Shown here: positions 1-8,877 of the stretch, piece after piece | Numbering within the stretch: the stretch's first letter is position 1 | Layout of the letters: each line of letters opens with the position of its first letter | Source of the DNA: Deltaproteobacteria bacterium Ga0077539 | GTDB taxonomy: Bacteria; Myxococcota_A; Polyangia; Polyangiales; Ga0077539 | Direction of reading: 5' to 3' | NCBI GenBank assembly: GCA_001465015.1 | Contig: LNEO01000259.1 | Location: 1 to 52,634, forward strand | DNA: 52,634 bases | Translations under genes and position numbers: made by a program | Notes under the pieces: model-generated | Database searches by the model: none | What the model saw: the letters and a program-made list of their open reading frames with translations, nothing else | What the model was told of the DNA's origin: nothing

Positions 1-1
1 C

Positions 2-130
2 ATCGCCGTCGCCGCGCTCGCGCGACGCGTGGCCACCGGAACGTACGGCGCCCACATCCCCTCTCGCCCGCTGCTCTTGCTCTTGCTCCGCTTCGACCTG
101 CTCCAAGACATCGCTGCGTCTCTCCGTTGA
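2..130 (+). CDS. C-terminal end of an unidentified protein (cut by window edge)
   Basis: An open frame runs from the first bases of the window to a TGA at 128-130, giving the last 42 residues of a protein whose start lies outside. The fragment is rich in Ala, Arg and Leu and holds a run of six leucines followed by RFDLLQDIAASLR. Codon third positions are mostly G or C, as in the true genes nearby, which supports real coding. It faces the SNF2 gene tail to tail with about 30 bases between stops. The fragment is too short to assign a family. Confidence 0.45.
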   Translation: MAVAALARRVATGTYGAHIPSRPLLLLLLRFDLLQDIAASLR

Positions 131-160
131 CTGAGGCCCCGAAGACCCACAAAAACAAGA

Positions 161-2911
161 CTATTCTTCCTCTGTCGCCGCCTCGAGGTCCAGCGCGACG
201 AGCTTCATCAACGCAGAATCATCGAGCTCAGTGAGCTTCAGCGCGTCGTCGGACTTGTCCGCGATCACGTTGGCTGCGAGCCGTCTCTTGCCGTCGATCA
301 TGGCCGCGACGCGCTCTTCGACGGTCCCTCGGCAGACGAACTTGTGCACCATCACGTTGCGATGCTGGCCGATGCGATACGCGCGATCGGTCGCCTGGTC
401 TTCGACCGCGGGGTTCCACCAGCGGTCGAAGTGCACGACGTGCTGCGCTGCGGTGAGGTTGAGCCCCGTGCCGCCCGCTTTGATCGACAACACGAAGTGC
501 CCCACCGAAGGGTCCTTCTGAAACTGCTCGACGACGTTGGCCCGTGACTTGACCGTCGTCCCGCCGTGCAGCGTGACCCCGCGCGTTCCCATGACCCTCG
601 CCGCAAAGGACGACAGCGGATCGCACAGCTCACGAAACTGCGTGAAGATCAGCGCCTTCTCGCCGCGCCGTCCGCACTCTTCGAGGATGTCCGAGAGGCG
701 CGCGAATTTGCCGCTCTCCGCGGGGTCGTACGCGCCGTCGCCGCTCCACTGCGAAGGGTGGTTGCACACCTGCTTCAACCGCGAGAGCGCCGCGAGCACC
801 GCACCGCGCCGGGCCATCGACTCCGGATCACCATCGAGCGACCGAGCGAGCTCGGCCACCACCTCTGCGTAGAGCTTCACCTGCGTCTTGGTGAGTCCGC
901 AGCGAACGTCGACCTCGCACTTGTCCGGCAGATCCGACACGACGCTCTTGTCGCGCTTCGATCGTCGCAAGATGTACGGACCGACCAGCGAGCGCAGCGG
1001 CGCGTACGCGTCCGGCCGCGCAGAACCCGCGAGCGACCGCGCATAGCGCGAAAACGAGCGCTCGCTCCCGAGCAACCCCGGCTGCACGAAATCGAAGAGC
1101 GACCAGAGGTCCCCCAGACGGTTCTCGACGGGCGTTCCCGTGAGCGCGACGCGCGCCGTCGAGCGCAGCGCCTTGACCGACTGCGCTTGCTTCGTCCCGG
1201 CGTTCTTGATGGTCTGCGCTTCGTCCAGCGCGACCAGTGACCACCGCAGCGAGCGCAGGGGCTCGGAGCGAGTGAGCGTCCCGTAGCTGGTCAACACGAC
1301 GTCCACGCCCTCGCGCCAACGGTCGATCATCGCGGCGTCCGCGGGACATGGGTCCTTCGTGCTCGACGGGTGCGCGGTCTTCACCGAGAGCGACGGGGCG
1401 AAGCGCGCGAGCTCGTTCTTCCAGTTCGAGAGCAGCGACGCGGGGACCACCAACAAGTGCGGCGCGACCTTCGTCCCGGCGCTCCTGCGCGCTCTTTCTC
1501 TGGTCATCCACGCGATCAATTGCAGGGTCTTTCCGAGGCCCATGTCGTCGGCGAGCACGCCGCCGAGCCCCAGCCCAGTGAGAAACAGCAACCACCGAAC
1601 GCCCTCGCGCTGATACGGCCGCAGCTCGGCGCGCAACAACGGGTCGACACTCTCCGGGTCGTTGATGGTCGCCGGTGATCGAAGGGCGCGCAGCCGCTCT
1701 GCCAACCACGGCCCCGCCTCGACGCGCACCCACCCTTCGGCATCGACGCTGTCGTCCTCTGTTGGGGCGGCGTCCCCTGCGTCGAGCCCGTCGCGCGCGC
1801 CGGCGACGAGGCGCAGCGCCGCGTGCAGCGTGAGCCCTTCTCTCGCGTGCTCGAGCGCGTCTCGCCATCGCGCGAGCAAGCTGTCGAGCCGCGCAGGCTC
1901 GACCTCGACCCACTGCCCGCGAAGGCGCACGAGGCCCGCGCTCGACGCGCGAAGCAGGGCGACCTCGTCTTCGGTCAACGGTTGCCCGTCGAGGCAGAGA
2001 TCGATCGACCACGCGAGCAGCGCGTCTTTGTCGAGCCGCTCGGGTCCTGCGTCGCCGACGGACACGCGCACGGTCGGGCGCGGCGCCCGCTTCCACCAGT
2101 CCGGCAGCCGCACCGATACTCCCGCGGACTCGCACACCGACGCCTCTCGCAAGAACGCGTGCGCCTCCGCGGCGCTCCACGCGAGCGGCTGAAACAGCTC
2201 TCGCGACTCGAGCAGCCGTCGAACGACCGCGCTCGCGTCCGCCGCGCGTTGCACCGGCTCGAGCAGCACATCCAGCGTTCGAGCGTCTCTCGCCTCGGCG
2301 GCCTCGGCCACGGCGCGCCCGAGCGGGGCGTGCTGCACGCGCCCCGCAGCGCCGACCCCCGTCGTAAACGTCGCGAGAAACGCGAACGGCGCCCGCTCGT
2401 CGCCCTTGCGCTCAGCGAGGTGAAAGCACACGCGCCCGACAGGATGAAATCGTGGGTCCAACCCGCGCAGCCACGAAGCGACGTCGCCGCGGTGCGCAGA
2501 GAGCGCCTCGGCGCACCCGTGACCGAGCTCGCTCCACAGCGCTTCGATGAGCGCGGCGTTCACGTGCTCGGCGCCGTCGAACGCGGGCGCCGTGCGGACC
2601 AGGGTCTCGCGCACCTCGGCGTCGAGCGTCGGCCGCGCGTCGCCGCGAAGCGAAGCGAGATCAGAGACCGCGCACATCGCGGCGACAAACCGCGACGCGA
2701 GCGCGCGCAGCCAGGGCAAGGGCGCCGGCAAGGGTCGGTCGTACTCGCGCCGCGCGAGCGAGAGCAGCGCGCTGCGCGGGTTGAGCGCAAACTGTCGCGT
2801 GAAGTCCTCGAGCAGCGGGTCCCCCGAGCGCTCGGCAGAAGCGAGCACGAACGCCCCGCTCGAGGTCAGTCGCAAGAGGGCCCCCAGCAGAGCCGTGTCG
2901 TGCTCGGTCAT
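161..2911 (-). CDS. SNF2-family DEAD/DEAH-box helicase (bacterial Swi2/Snf2 ATPase)
   Basis: A double-stranded-DNA translocating ATPase of the Snf2 superfamily, 916 residues from the ATG chosen here. The N-terminal half (about 1-420) is a family-specific region without recognised motifs. The RecA-like core follows: ELRPYQREGV near 429, Walker A DDMGLGKT at 455-462, Walker B LDEAQTIKN near 562, TGTPVENRLGDLWSLFDF near 591, then the helicase C half with GGTGLNL, FDRWWNPAVEDQATDRAYRIGQ and a VHKF...TVEERV end. The frame stays open upstream to 3649, but those 246 residues are Arg/Ser-rich, fall in lower-GC DNA and lack family features, so the MTEHD start is preferred. No good ribosome site precedes it. 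It stands alone. A role in repair, transcription recycling or defence cannot be told from sequence. Confidence 0.9.
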   Translation of the reverse strand: MTEHDTALLGALLRLTSSGAFVLASAERSGDPLLEDFTRQFALNPRSALLSLARREYDRPLPAPLPWLRALASRFVAAMCAVSDLASLRGDARPTLDAEVRETLVRTAPAFDGAEHVNAALIEALWSELGHGCAEALSAHRGDVASWLRGLDPRFHPVGRVCFHLAERKGDERAPFAFLATFTTGVGAAGRVQHAPLGRAVAEAAEARDARTLDVLLEPVQRAADASAVVRRLLESRELFQPLAWSAAEAHAFLREASVCESAGVSVRLPDWWKRAPRPTVRVSVGDAGPERLDKDALLAWSIDLCLDGQPLTEDEVALLRASSAGLVRLRGQWVEVEPARLDSLLARWRDALEHAREGLTLHAALRLVAGARDGLDAGDAAPTEDDSVDAEGWVRVEAGPWLAERLRALRSPATINDPESVDPLLRAELRPYQREGVRWLLFLTGLGLGGVLADDMGLGKTLQLIAWMTRERARRSAGTKVAPHLLVVPASLLSNWKNELARFAPSLSVKTAHPSSTKDPCPADAAMIDRWREGVDVVLTSYGTLTRSEPLRSLRWSLVALDEAQTIKNAGTKQAQSVKALRSTARVALTGTPVENRLGDLWSLFDFVQPGLLGSERSFSRYARSLAGSARPDAYAPLRSLVGPYILRRSKRDKSVVSDLPDKCEVDVRCGLTKTQVKLYAEVVAELARSLDGDPESMARRGAVLAALSRLKQVCNHPSQWSGDGAYDPAESGKFARLSDILEECGRRGEKALIFTQFRELCDPLSSFAARVMGTRGVTLHGGTTVKSRANVVEQFQKDPSVGHFVLSIKAGGTGLNLTAAQHVVHFDRWWNPAVEDQATDRAYRIGQHRNVMVHKFVCRGTVEERVAAMIDGKRRLAANVIADKSDDALKLTELDDSALMKLVALDLEAATEEE

Positions 2912-3744
2912 CGGGCGAGCGGCATCGTACAGGACGCGAGAAGCGCGGCAACGGGCGCGCGGCGAGGGGGCGGGTGTGCTGCGACCGCGTCGCGATCGTC
3001 TCGAGGTCGGGATCTGGAGCAAGCGCGCAACCGTGCTCCAGCACGCTCTCACTGGAGCTCGACTCTGAAACACACGCCGCGACGGACGCAGAGAAATATC
3101 GCTCAATTTGCTGGATTCGCGCGACCAACAGTGCTGTTGGCGAAGATTTCCGCCGATTTTGGCTACCGAATGTCTACCAGAAGATGATGCCGTGCTACGA
3201 GGCTGCAAATAGTCACAGAAAATCGATCTCAGCGTTCGATTGGCGCTCGGCTTGGCAGCTTCAACGAAGTGTGATGCGATTGCAAATGTCAGGAGGTCCT
3301 CTGGATGGCTGGGCGGGGTAGAGGCGACGTAGTCAACCGCGTGCGCAGCATGCCGCGCGCTGCGTTTGTAGCGGTCGTGCTTGTGGGGGGTGCGATCCGA
3401 CGTTGGACTCTCAATCGGCCGAGCGAATCGCGGTCGGTCCTTCGCCGGACGCGGCGCTTGTTTCGGCAGTGCAGCAACGAGGGCGCGATCGCGGTTCGTG
3501 CGGAGCGCGTCCCTCGTTGCAACTTCGTGCGAAGAAACGCCACCGAAACACGATGGATCTCCCGCGGGAGCCAAGGGCACAGGCGCCGAAAACTCTGTGG
3601 CCAACGTAGAGTTCGCGCTGTGAATCGAGCGACAAACCGACGTTTGCACAGAGCCGCGAGGCGGCCCCCACCCGCGCCTGGAACGGCCTCATCATTACCC
3701 AAATTGTGCGCGGGAAACTCCTCGTGGAACGCGATCGGCGCAGC

Positions 3745-3848
3745 GCTGCTACGCAGCCCCCACCCGCGCTTCCGCGCGCCCCTCGTGAGCAGAACGACGG
3801 TGGACGCAGAGCTGCTACGCAGCCCCCACCCGCGCTTCCGCGCGCCCC
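3745..3848. repeat. 38-bp direct repeat (two copies)
   Basis: The 38 bases at 3745-3782 recur exactly at 3811-3848, starting GCTGCTACGCAGCCCCC and ending CGCGCGCCCC. The copies are separated by 28 bp. The second copy runs into the left arm of the large palindrome at 3821, so the first looks like a partial duplicate of that arm. Confidence 0.75.
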
Positions 3849-4118
3849 GCCCCCGCCTGGAACGGCAGGGGCGGCGGCTTCGCATTGGGAAAATGCTGGC
3901 GAATGCAGCATGCGTGTATCGTGATGGCCCTTGCTCTGCAAGGGCGACACGATTGTCAATTGAGCATCAGCGCACACGAATCGAGCGAAGTGCAGCCATT
4001 GCAGAGCAATGGCCATACAATCAACTTGTTTGGTCGAATACTACGCATTCGCAGTGCGAAGCCGCCGCCCCTGCCGTCCCAGGCGGGGGCGGGGCGCGCG
4101 GCAGCGCGGGTGGGGGCT
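3821..4118. repeat. 298-bp nested palindromic element (MITE-like or structured RNA)
   Basis: The outer arms 3821-3884 and 4055-4118 are reverse complements at 62 of 64 positions. Symmetry continues inward in weaker form: the hairpin GCCCTTGC-TCT-GCAAGGGC near 3927-3945 on the left mirrors the hairpin GCCATTG-CAGAG-CAATGGC near 3995-4013 on the right, with related flanks. The element encodes no protein. The family is not one I can name. The form suits a small non-autonomous mobile element or a repeat that folds as RNA. Confidence 0.7.
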
Positions 4119-4412
4119 TTAGCACTGCGCCAAACGTCGTTTGGCTCGCTCGGGGCGCGCGGTAGCGCGGGTGGGGGCCGCCTCGCGGCTCGATGCAAAA
4201 CGTCGTTCTCCTCGCTTGGGGGCCGCCGCGCGGCTCGGTGACAAAAGTCGCTTCGTCTCTCGATTCTCAGCCCAAACGCTCTGTTTCGCTCGCATCTCTG
4301 TAGTCCTGCCGAAGGCGGAGACGTCGTCGCGCTCTTGCGCGACCCCATGCGCGGGAGTCTCTGCTCCCGTGTCCCCACGTCCCTCGAACGCGCTATAAAC
4401 CCGCGCACTTGG

Positions 4413-5996
4413 ATGACCGAACCGCTGGTCCGCGACAGACGCCACGCCATCGCCCTCGCCATCGTCGGCGGGATCATTCTCTTTCTGGGGTTCGCTGGCA
4501 TGGACATCTGGCCGTGCGCCGTCGTCGCGCAAGGGCCCATTCTGCTGGCCACCCGCGGCCGCACGCCCAAGCAGGCCTTCTGGCTCGGCTGGCTCGCCGG
4601 AACGATCGGAATCGGCGGCGGCTTCTACTGGATCGCCTCGATGCTGAAGACGTTCTCGGGCTTCTCGCTGCCCCTGTGCGTGCTGCTGGCGTCGTTGTTG
4701 TGGGCCGCCCAGGGGCTGCAGTTCGCGCTCTTCTTCGTGGGCGTCGCGCGCGCGGATCAGCGCGGCTGGCCGAGGCTGCTCTCGATCCCGCTCGTGTTCG
4801 CGGCGCTCGAGTTCGTGTTTCCTGCGCTTTTTCCCTGGTATTACGCGAACTCGCTGCACAACGTCCCGCTGCTTATCCAGACCGCCGACCTCGGCGGCGT
4901 CGTGTTCACCGGATTGCTCCTCTCGATCTCGCACGCCGCGGTGGATCTGTTTCTCGCGCGGACGTGGGCGAAGAAGACCGGCCAGACCCTGCCCGAAAAT
5001 GACAAACAGTGGCGTCGCACCCTCGCGCTGCTCGCCGTCACGTGGGTCTTTTCGCTGGCGTATGGCGCGATTCGAATCCGCCAGGTCGACAGCGAAAACC
5101 AGAGCGCACCCACGCTTCGCGTCGGCATCGTCCAAGAGAACCTCGGGCTGCAAGAGAAGCGCACCGACCCGCGCATGGCCCTCCGAAGGCACATCCAAGC
5201 GACCCGCAGGCTCGCCGACGAGCGCGTCGACCTCGTCGTGTGGAGCGAGAGCGCGCTGTCCTTCGTCTTCGACTCGGACCTCACCAACGTCCGTCGCGCC
5301 ATTCCATCGTGGCCCCTCGGGACCAACGTCCTGTTCGGCGCCCTGCGCTCGGAGAACGACAAGCTCTACAACACCGCGTACCTCAGCGACCGCGACGGCA
5401 ATCTCCAGCGGCCCTACGACAAGACCTTTCTCCTCGCGTTTGGCGAGTACCTTCCGGGCGGAGAAACCTTTCCGCAGCTGTATCGCTACTCGCCCAACAG
5501 CGGTCACTTCACGCCCGGCGCGCAGCCCGTCTCGATGCAGCTGCCCCCCGCGAGCGACGGCCAGCGCTATCGCGTCGCGCCGCTCATTTGCTACGAGGAT
5601 ATCCTTCCGCGCTTCGTAAACCGGTTTCAGCGCGACACCGAGTCGCACCTGTTCGCGGTGATCCTCAACGACGCGTGGTTCGGCGACACGACCGAGCCGT
5701 GGATTCACTTCGCGCTCAGCAAGTTTCGCAGCATCGAGCACCGCCGTGACTTCGTTCGCGCGGCAAACTCCGGTGTCTCGGGCTTCGTCGACGCCGCGGG
5801 ACGCGTGATCGCCAACACCAAGACGTTCACCATCGAGACGAGCACGGCGACCGTGCACCTTCGCTCGCGCAAGACGCTCTACTCGATGACCGGAGACTGG
5901 TTCGGCTGGCTCTCGCTCGTGACCGCCCTCGTGCTGGTCGTGCGAAAGCGAAAGCCCGAGGAGAACAGCCAGGCGAAGAGCGAACCCAAACCCTGA
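4413..5996 (+). CDS. lnt: Apolipoprotein N-acyltransferase
   Basis: The inner-membrane enzyme that adds the third acyl chain to the N-terminal cysteine of lipoproteins, the last step of their maturation. It has 527 residues, close to the usual 500-530. The first 225 residues hold six or so membrane segments (for example AIALAIVGGIILFLGFAG). The rest is a nitrilase/CN-hydrolase domain with the expected Glu-Lys-Cys triad: E279 in WSESAL, K337 in YDKTFLLAFGEYLP and C393 in PLICYEDI, followed by NDAWFGDTTEP and SIEHRRDFVRAANSG. The ATG at 4413 is chosen because the 26 residues upstream in frame are not hydrophobic or conserved in character. It stands alone, but the window's many lipoproteins are its likely substrates. 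Confidence 0.93.
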   Translation: MTEPLVRDRRHAIALAIVGGIILFLGFAGMDIWPCAVVAQGPILLATRGRTPKQAFWLGWLAGTIGIGGGFYWIASMLKTFSGFSLPLCVLLASLLWAAQGLQFALFFVGVARADQRGWPRLLSIPLVFAALEFVFPALFPWYYANSLHNVPLLIQTADLGGVVFTGLLLSISHAAVDLFLARTWAKKTGQTLPENDKQWRRTLALLAVTWVFSLAYGAIRIRQVDSENQSAPTLRVGIVQENLGLQEKRTDPRMALRRHIQATRRLADERVDLVVWSESALSFVFDSDLTNVRRAIPSWPLGTNVLFGALRSENDKLYNTAYLSDRDGNLQRPYDKTFLLAFGEYLPGGETFPQLYRYSPNSGHFTPGAQPVSMQLPPASDGQRYRVAPLICYEDILPRFVNRFQRDTESHLFAVILNDAWFGDTTEPWIHFALSKFRSIEHRRDFVRAANSGVSGFVDAAGRVIANTKTFTIETSTATVHLRSRKTLYSMTGDWFGWLSLVTALVLVVRKRKPEENSQAKSEPKP

Positions 5997-6002
5997 GCGC
6001 CG

Positions 6003-6017
6003 CCCTTCGGCCAAGGG
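6003..6017. terminator. Possible hairpin between convergent genes
   Basis: CCCTT-CGGCC-AAGGG forms a 5-bp stem in the 45-bp gap between the lnt stop and the convergent stop at 6042. There is no T tract. It is a weak candidate for shared termination. Confidence 0.25.
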
Positions 6018-6041
6018 AGCGACGAGCGGCTCGCGCGAGGC

Positions 6042-7094
6042 TCAGCGCCAGTACATCGTCGTGAAGCCCCGTCGCGCGAGCAGCGCGAGCACCTCGTCGC
6101 GGCTCTTCTCGAGCGCCTCACCGACCGCCGAGCGAAGCTCGAAACGATCACCCACGAATTCAAGGGACCATCGATCCTCCGAGGTCGGTCCCCCTCCCGC
6201 GATCGAGAGCTCTCCGCGCTGCATCTTCGCGAGGAGCTCCTCGGCGCTCATGGACTGCTTCGCGACCAGCGTCCTCGCGCTCGCGAACTGCGCGGCGGTG
6301 AGGGCCTTCGCGGCCGCGGGTCGCGCGTCGCTCGCGGTCGAGCGCTGCAGCATTTCTCCCAGCAAATATCCCGCGCGAAACACGGTGAAGCTCGTCGCGG
6401 TCTCTCCCGCGAACGCCGTGTTGTAGTGCTTTCCGTCGACCTCGATCACCGTGAGCCCGCCGTGAACGCCCCAGCCCAGCGCTCCCGCTCGCATCTCTTC
6501 GCGAAGCGCGAGATACCGGCGCTCTCCCTGCTCGAGCGTGGCGAGCAGCGCCGGGTCGACGGGCTCGAGCGACAGCGAGCCTCCCGCGAAGAGCGTCTCT
6601 GCGACGAGCCCGCGCGCGTAGTCTTCATCGATCGGCGTGTGCGAGACGACCGAGCCGCCGCGCTCGATCACCCGATTCCACCCGATCGCGTCGCTGAACA
6701 GCAGGTGCGCGATGGTGGCGCCGTCGGTCAGCGTCGATCGCACGCTCGATCGAGGGGTGCTTCGCAGGGCGTTCAGCGCGTCGTCTCGCGCCGTGACGAA
6801 GGCCGTCGCCAACGAGCCGAGCGCCGGGTCCACAGCGCTGTACGCGACGATCGAGTGATCGAACACCTGCGCGCCGGTGAGCTGCGGCAACCGCTCGCGC
6901 AGCGCGCTCTCGGTGTAGCGCGTGGCGGACTCGACCCGGCGCACCGTGGGGTCCCACACGATGAGCCACGCCGCGGCTCGCGCGACGAAGAGCCAGCACT
7001 CGCGGGGAGCGCCGGGCTGATACCAATGCGGGCGCAGCGCGATCTCGCGCGCAAAGAGCTTGTCGAGGACGACCGAGACCGCCGTGCTGGTCAT
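6042..7094 (-). CDS. Hypothetical protein, unrecognised
   Basis: A soluble protein of about 350 residues with even amino-acid composition and strong third-position GC, so clearly coding. I do not recognise the family. It has no signal peptide and no membrane segment. Notable stretches are RPHWYQPGAPRECWLFV near the start, WGVHGGLTVIEVDGKHYNTA in the middle and the end ARRGFTTMYWR. The frame is open 18 codons further, to an ATG at 7148. Neither start has a clear ribosome site, and the shorter form (MTSTAVSVV) is chosen because the extra residues look unstructured. It converges on lnt and diverges from rpoH. Confidence 0.75.
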   Translation of the reverse strand: MTSTAVSVVLDKLFAREIALRPHWYQPGAPRECWLFVARAAAWLIVWDPTVRRVESATRYTESALRERLPQLTGAQVFDHSIVAYSAVDPALGSLATAFVTARDDALNALRSTPRSSVRSTLTDGATIAHLLFSDAIGWNRVIERGGSVVSHTPIDEDYARGLVAETLFAGGSLSLEPVDPALLATLEQGERRYLALREEMRAGALGWGVHGGLTVIEVDGKHYNTAFAGETATSFTVFRAGYLLGEMLQRSTASDARPAAAKALTAAQFASARTLVAKQSMSAEELLAKMQRGELSIAGGGPTSEDRWSLEFVGDRFELRSAVGEALEKSRDEVLALLARRGFTTMYWR

Positions 7095-7498
7095 GGCAGG
7101 AGAGGTCCGCGGCGCGAGGTCACTTTTCTCGGCCAGTGTACTCCCCATTCGGTCAGGTGCGACCTATACCGCTGGGCGATCCGGTCGCTCGCTGGGTCGC
7201 TCGCGCTGTCGCCCAAAGCCCCGTTGGACCGTAGAAATGCCGCTGAAATACCAGCGCTTCACAGTCCTTTACACGCTTCAAACTACTTCACGTCTCGGGG
7301 GCTTCAACCATACGAGGTCGTGCGTATCCATGGTCGACACGACGGACGAGGTGTCGCCGTCGGGAGCAATCGACCGGAAGAAGTTCCCGCTTTGGTCGGT
7401 TGGCTGTCGAGAGACAGAGCCTTCCCCTCCCGATTGTGACGATACCCGCGCGACGGATACCCCCGCTCGCGCATCTCGTCGAACGGAGCGACCGAGTC
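7095..7498. other. Intergenic region between divergent genes, upstream of rpoH
   Basis: About 400 bp between the start at 7094 and the rpoH start. It must hold the promoters of both genes. I could not pick out a confident -35/-10 pair; the patch around 7258-7300 (TTTACACGCTTCAAACTACTTC) is the most AT-rich. The GGAG at 7485-7488 is the likely ribosome site of rpoH. Confidence 0.5.
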
Positions 7499-8353
7499 AT
7501 GAGCGACAACAACCTTGCAGTTACCGGATTCATGCAGCGCGTTCGGAGCACCGAGGTGCTGTCTCGCGAGGCAGAGCACGAGCTGGCCGTGCGGTATCGC
7601 GCCGGAGACCGCGCCGCGGGCACCAAGCTCGTCGAGAGCAACCTCCGCTTCGTGCTCGCCGTCGCGCGTCAGTACAAGCGCTACGGCCTGCCGATGCCCG
7701 AGCTTGTCGCAGAGGGCAACGTGGGCCTCGCGACCGCGCTCGAGAAGTTCGACCCGTACAAGGGAACGCGCTTCGTCACCTACGCGGCCTACTGGATCCG
7801 CGCGTACGTCCTCAACTATGTCATCCGGGCGTGGAGCCTGGTGGGCGCCGGTTCGGGCCCGTTGCGCTCGAAGCTGTTCTTTCAGCTCCGCCGCGAGCGC
7901 GCCCGGATCTCCAACGTGGTGCACGACCGCGACGAGGCGCTCGCCGCCCTCGCCGAGAAGCTCCAGATGTCCGTCGAGAAGCTCGAGCCCCTGCTCCAGC
8001 GCCTCGACGCGAGGGATGTGTCGCTGGACGTTCCGGTCTTCAGCGATGGCGACGCGACGCGCGGAGATCTCTTGCCCGACTCGAGCTCGACGCCCCAAGA
8101 CGAGCAGTTCGCTGACGCCGAACGACAAAACGTGTACGACCTCCGCGTTCGAGCAGCGGTGGCGCGCTTGGACCCCCGCGAGCGGTTCATCGTCGAGCAG
8201 CGCATCATGAGCGACGAAGAGCTGTCGCTCGCCGAGCTCGGCCGCAAGCTCGGCGTCTCTCGCGAGCGCGCCCGTCAGCTCGAGGCCCGCGCGCGCAAGA
8301 AGCTCGAAGCCCAGCTCGCCGATCTCCGCGGGATGTACGCCGAAGCCGCGTAG
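7499..8353 (+). CDS. rpoH: RNA polymerase sigma factor RpoH-like (sigma-32 family)
   Basis: A 284-residue alternative sigma factor, the same length as E. coli sigma-32, expected to direct polymerase to heat-shock type promoters. Region 2 is clear (NLRFVLAVARQYKRYGLPMPEL, then VAEGNVGLATALEKFDPYKG and FVTYAAYWIRAYV). The sequence RSKLFFQLRR matches the RpoH box that separates this group from RpoD and RpoS. Region 4 ends with an HTH (LSLAELGRKLGVSRERARQLEARA). The chosen ATG has GGAG 10 bases upstream. The frame extends 33 codons further upstream without family features. It stands alone, as rpoH usually does. Myxobacteria carry several rpoH paralogues, so the regulon is uncertain. Confidence 0.88.
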   Translation: MSDNNLAVTGFMQRVRSTEVLSREAEHELAVRYRAGDRAAGTKLVESNLRFVLAVARQYKRYGLPMPELVAEGNVGLATALEKFDPYKGTRFVTYAAYWIRAYVLNYVIRAWSLVGAGSGPLRSKLFFQLRRERARISNVVHDRDEALAALAEKLQMSVEKLEPLLQRLDARDVSLDVPVFSDGDATRGDLLPDSSSTPQDEQFADAERQNVYDLRVRAAVARLDPRERFIVEQRIMSDEELSLAELGRKLGVSRERARQLEARARKKLEAQLADLRGMYAEAA

Positions 8354-8391
8354 TACGATCGCGTCTCGGTGCTACCGTCCCGAGACTCGCC

Positions 8392-8865
8392 ATGAAGTCC
8401 CCTCTGCGAGCGGCGCTGTTCACGGTCGCGCTCGCGCTTCCCTCGACGGCGTTCGCTCAGAGCGCCCCTCCCCCGATGCGTGACTCGAGCCTATTGGGCC
8501 CCGTCGAGAGCACCTCGATCGCCAGAAGAGAGCGCGATACGTATCGACTGTGGGCCACCATCGGCGTCGACGTGGGGTCGAGCATCGTTTTCAGCCTCGC
8601 GTTCTCTGCGCCGGTGATCATTTCGCCGCAGTCGTTTTCGACGACGACGCAGATCGGGCTCGTGGCGACGGGCATCGGTCTCAGCCTGATCGTTCCGCCT
8701 CTGTTGGTGACGCTCACGGGGCACGCGATGGGAGGCCGCGGCACTGCGCACTGGGCCATCATCGGAAAGCTATTGGGTCTCCTCGTCCCCGTCGGAGGCC
8801 TCGCCTCCGGCGCGCTCGGCTACGAGTACGCTCACCGCAACGCCATCCTCGAAGGGCGCTTCTGA
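8392..8865 (+). CDS. Small exported/membrane protein, unknown
   Basis: 157 residues. The first 22 form a classic signal peptide (KSPLRAALFTVALALPSTAFA, cut before QSAPPP). Three hydrophobic stretches follow: IGVDVGSSIVFSLAFSAPVII, then IGLVATGIGLSLIVPPLLVTL, then a Gly-rich AIIGKLLGLLVPVGGLASGALG. It is probably an inner-membrane protein; the family is unknown to me. It starts 38 bp after rpoH and may be cotranscribed with it, but nothing in the protein suggests a stress role. Its stop lies 12 bp from that of the convergent dehydrogenase. Confidence 0.75.
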   Translation: MKSPLRAALFTVALALPSTAFAQSAPPPMRDSSLLGPVESTSIARRERDTYRLWATIGVDVGSSIVFSLAFSAPVIISPQSFSTTTQIGLVATGIGLSLIVPPLLVTLTGHAMGGRGTAHWAIIGKLLGLLVPVGGLASGALGYEYAHRNAILEGRF

Positions 8866-8877
8866 GCGGGAGGGCCG

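Larger units (their letters stand above)
3635..4207. repeat. Outer inverted repeat pair enclosing a repeat cluster
   Basis: The 43 bases at 3635-3677 and the 43 bases at 4165-4207 are near-perfect reverse complements, with a few mismatches outside the shared core. The shared core contains GAGCCGCGAGGCGGCCCCC on the left and its complement on the right, next to AAACGTCG-type sequence. They bracket the 298-bp palindrome at 3821-4118 and further copies of the CCCCCACCCGCGCT motif, for example at 3758, 3824, 4101 and 4165. A further degenerate unit lies at 4207-4240. Confidence 0.7.
2912..4412. other. 1.5 kb gene-free region with inverted repeats
   Basis: I see no credible gene here. The open frames on both strands are Arg- and Pro-rich, and several merely translate the repeats. 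From about 3060 to 3600 base composition is more even than in the flanking genes (stretches such as AATTTGCTGGATT), suggesting decayed or intergenic DNA. From 3635 to 4250 the region is packed with GC-rich repeat units (core CCCCCACCCGCGCT and its complement), listed separately. The last part, 4250-4412, leads to lnt. Confidence 0.6.

Noticed and set aside
1823..3187. Long plus-strand open frame opposite the SNF2 gene
   Set aside because: Arg-rich shadow of the real gene on the other strand, without domain motifs.
2912..3649. N-terminal extension of the SNF2 reading frame
   Set aside because: The 246 extra residues are Arg/Ser-rich with no family similarity and lie in DNA of more even base composition; the MTEHD start gives a normal protein.
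3305..4165. A 286-codon open frame on the plus strand
   Set aside because: It translates the GC-rich repeats (RSPHPRFRAP appears twice because of the 38-bp direct repeat) and has no gene-like codon bias.
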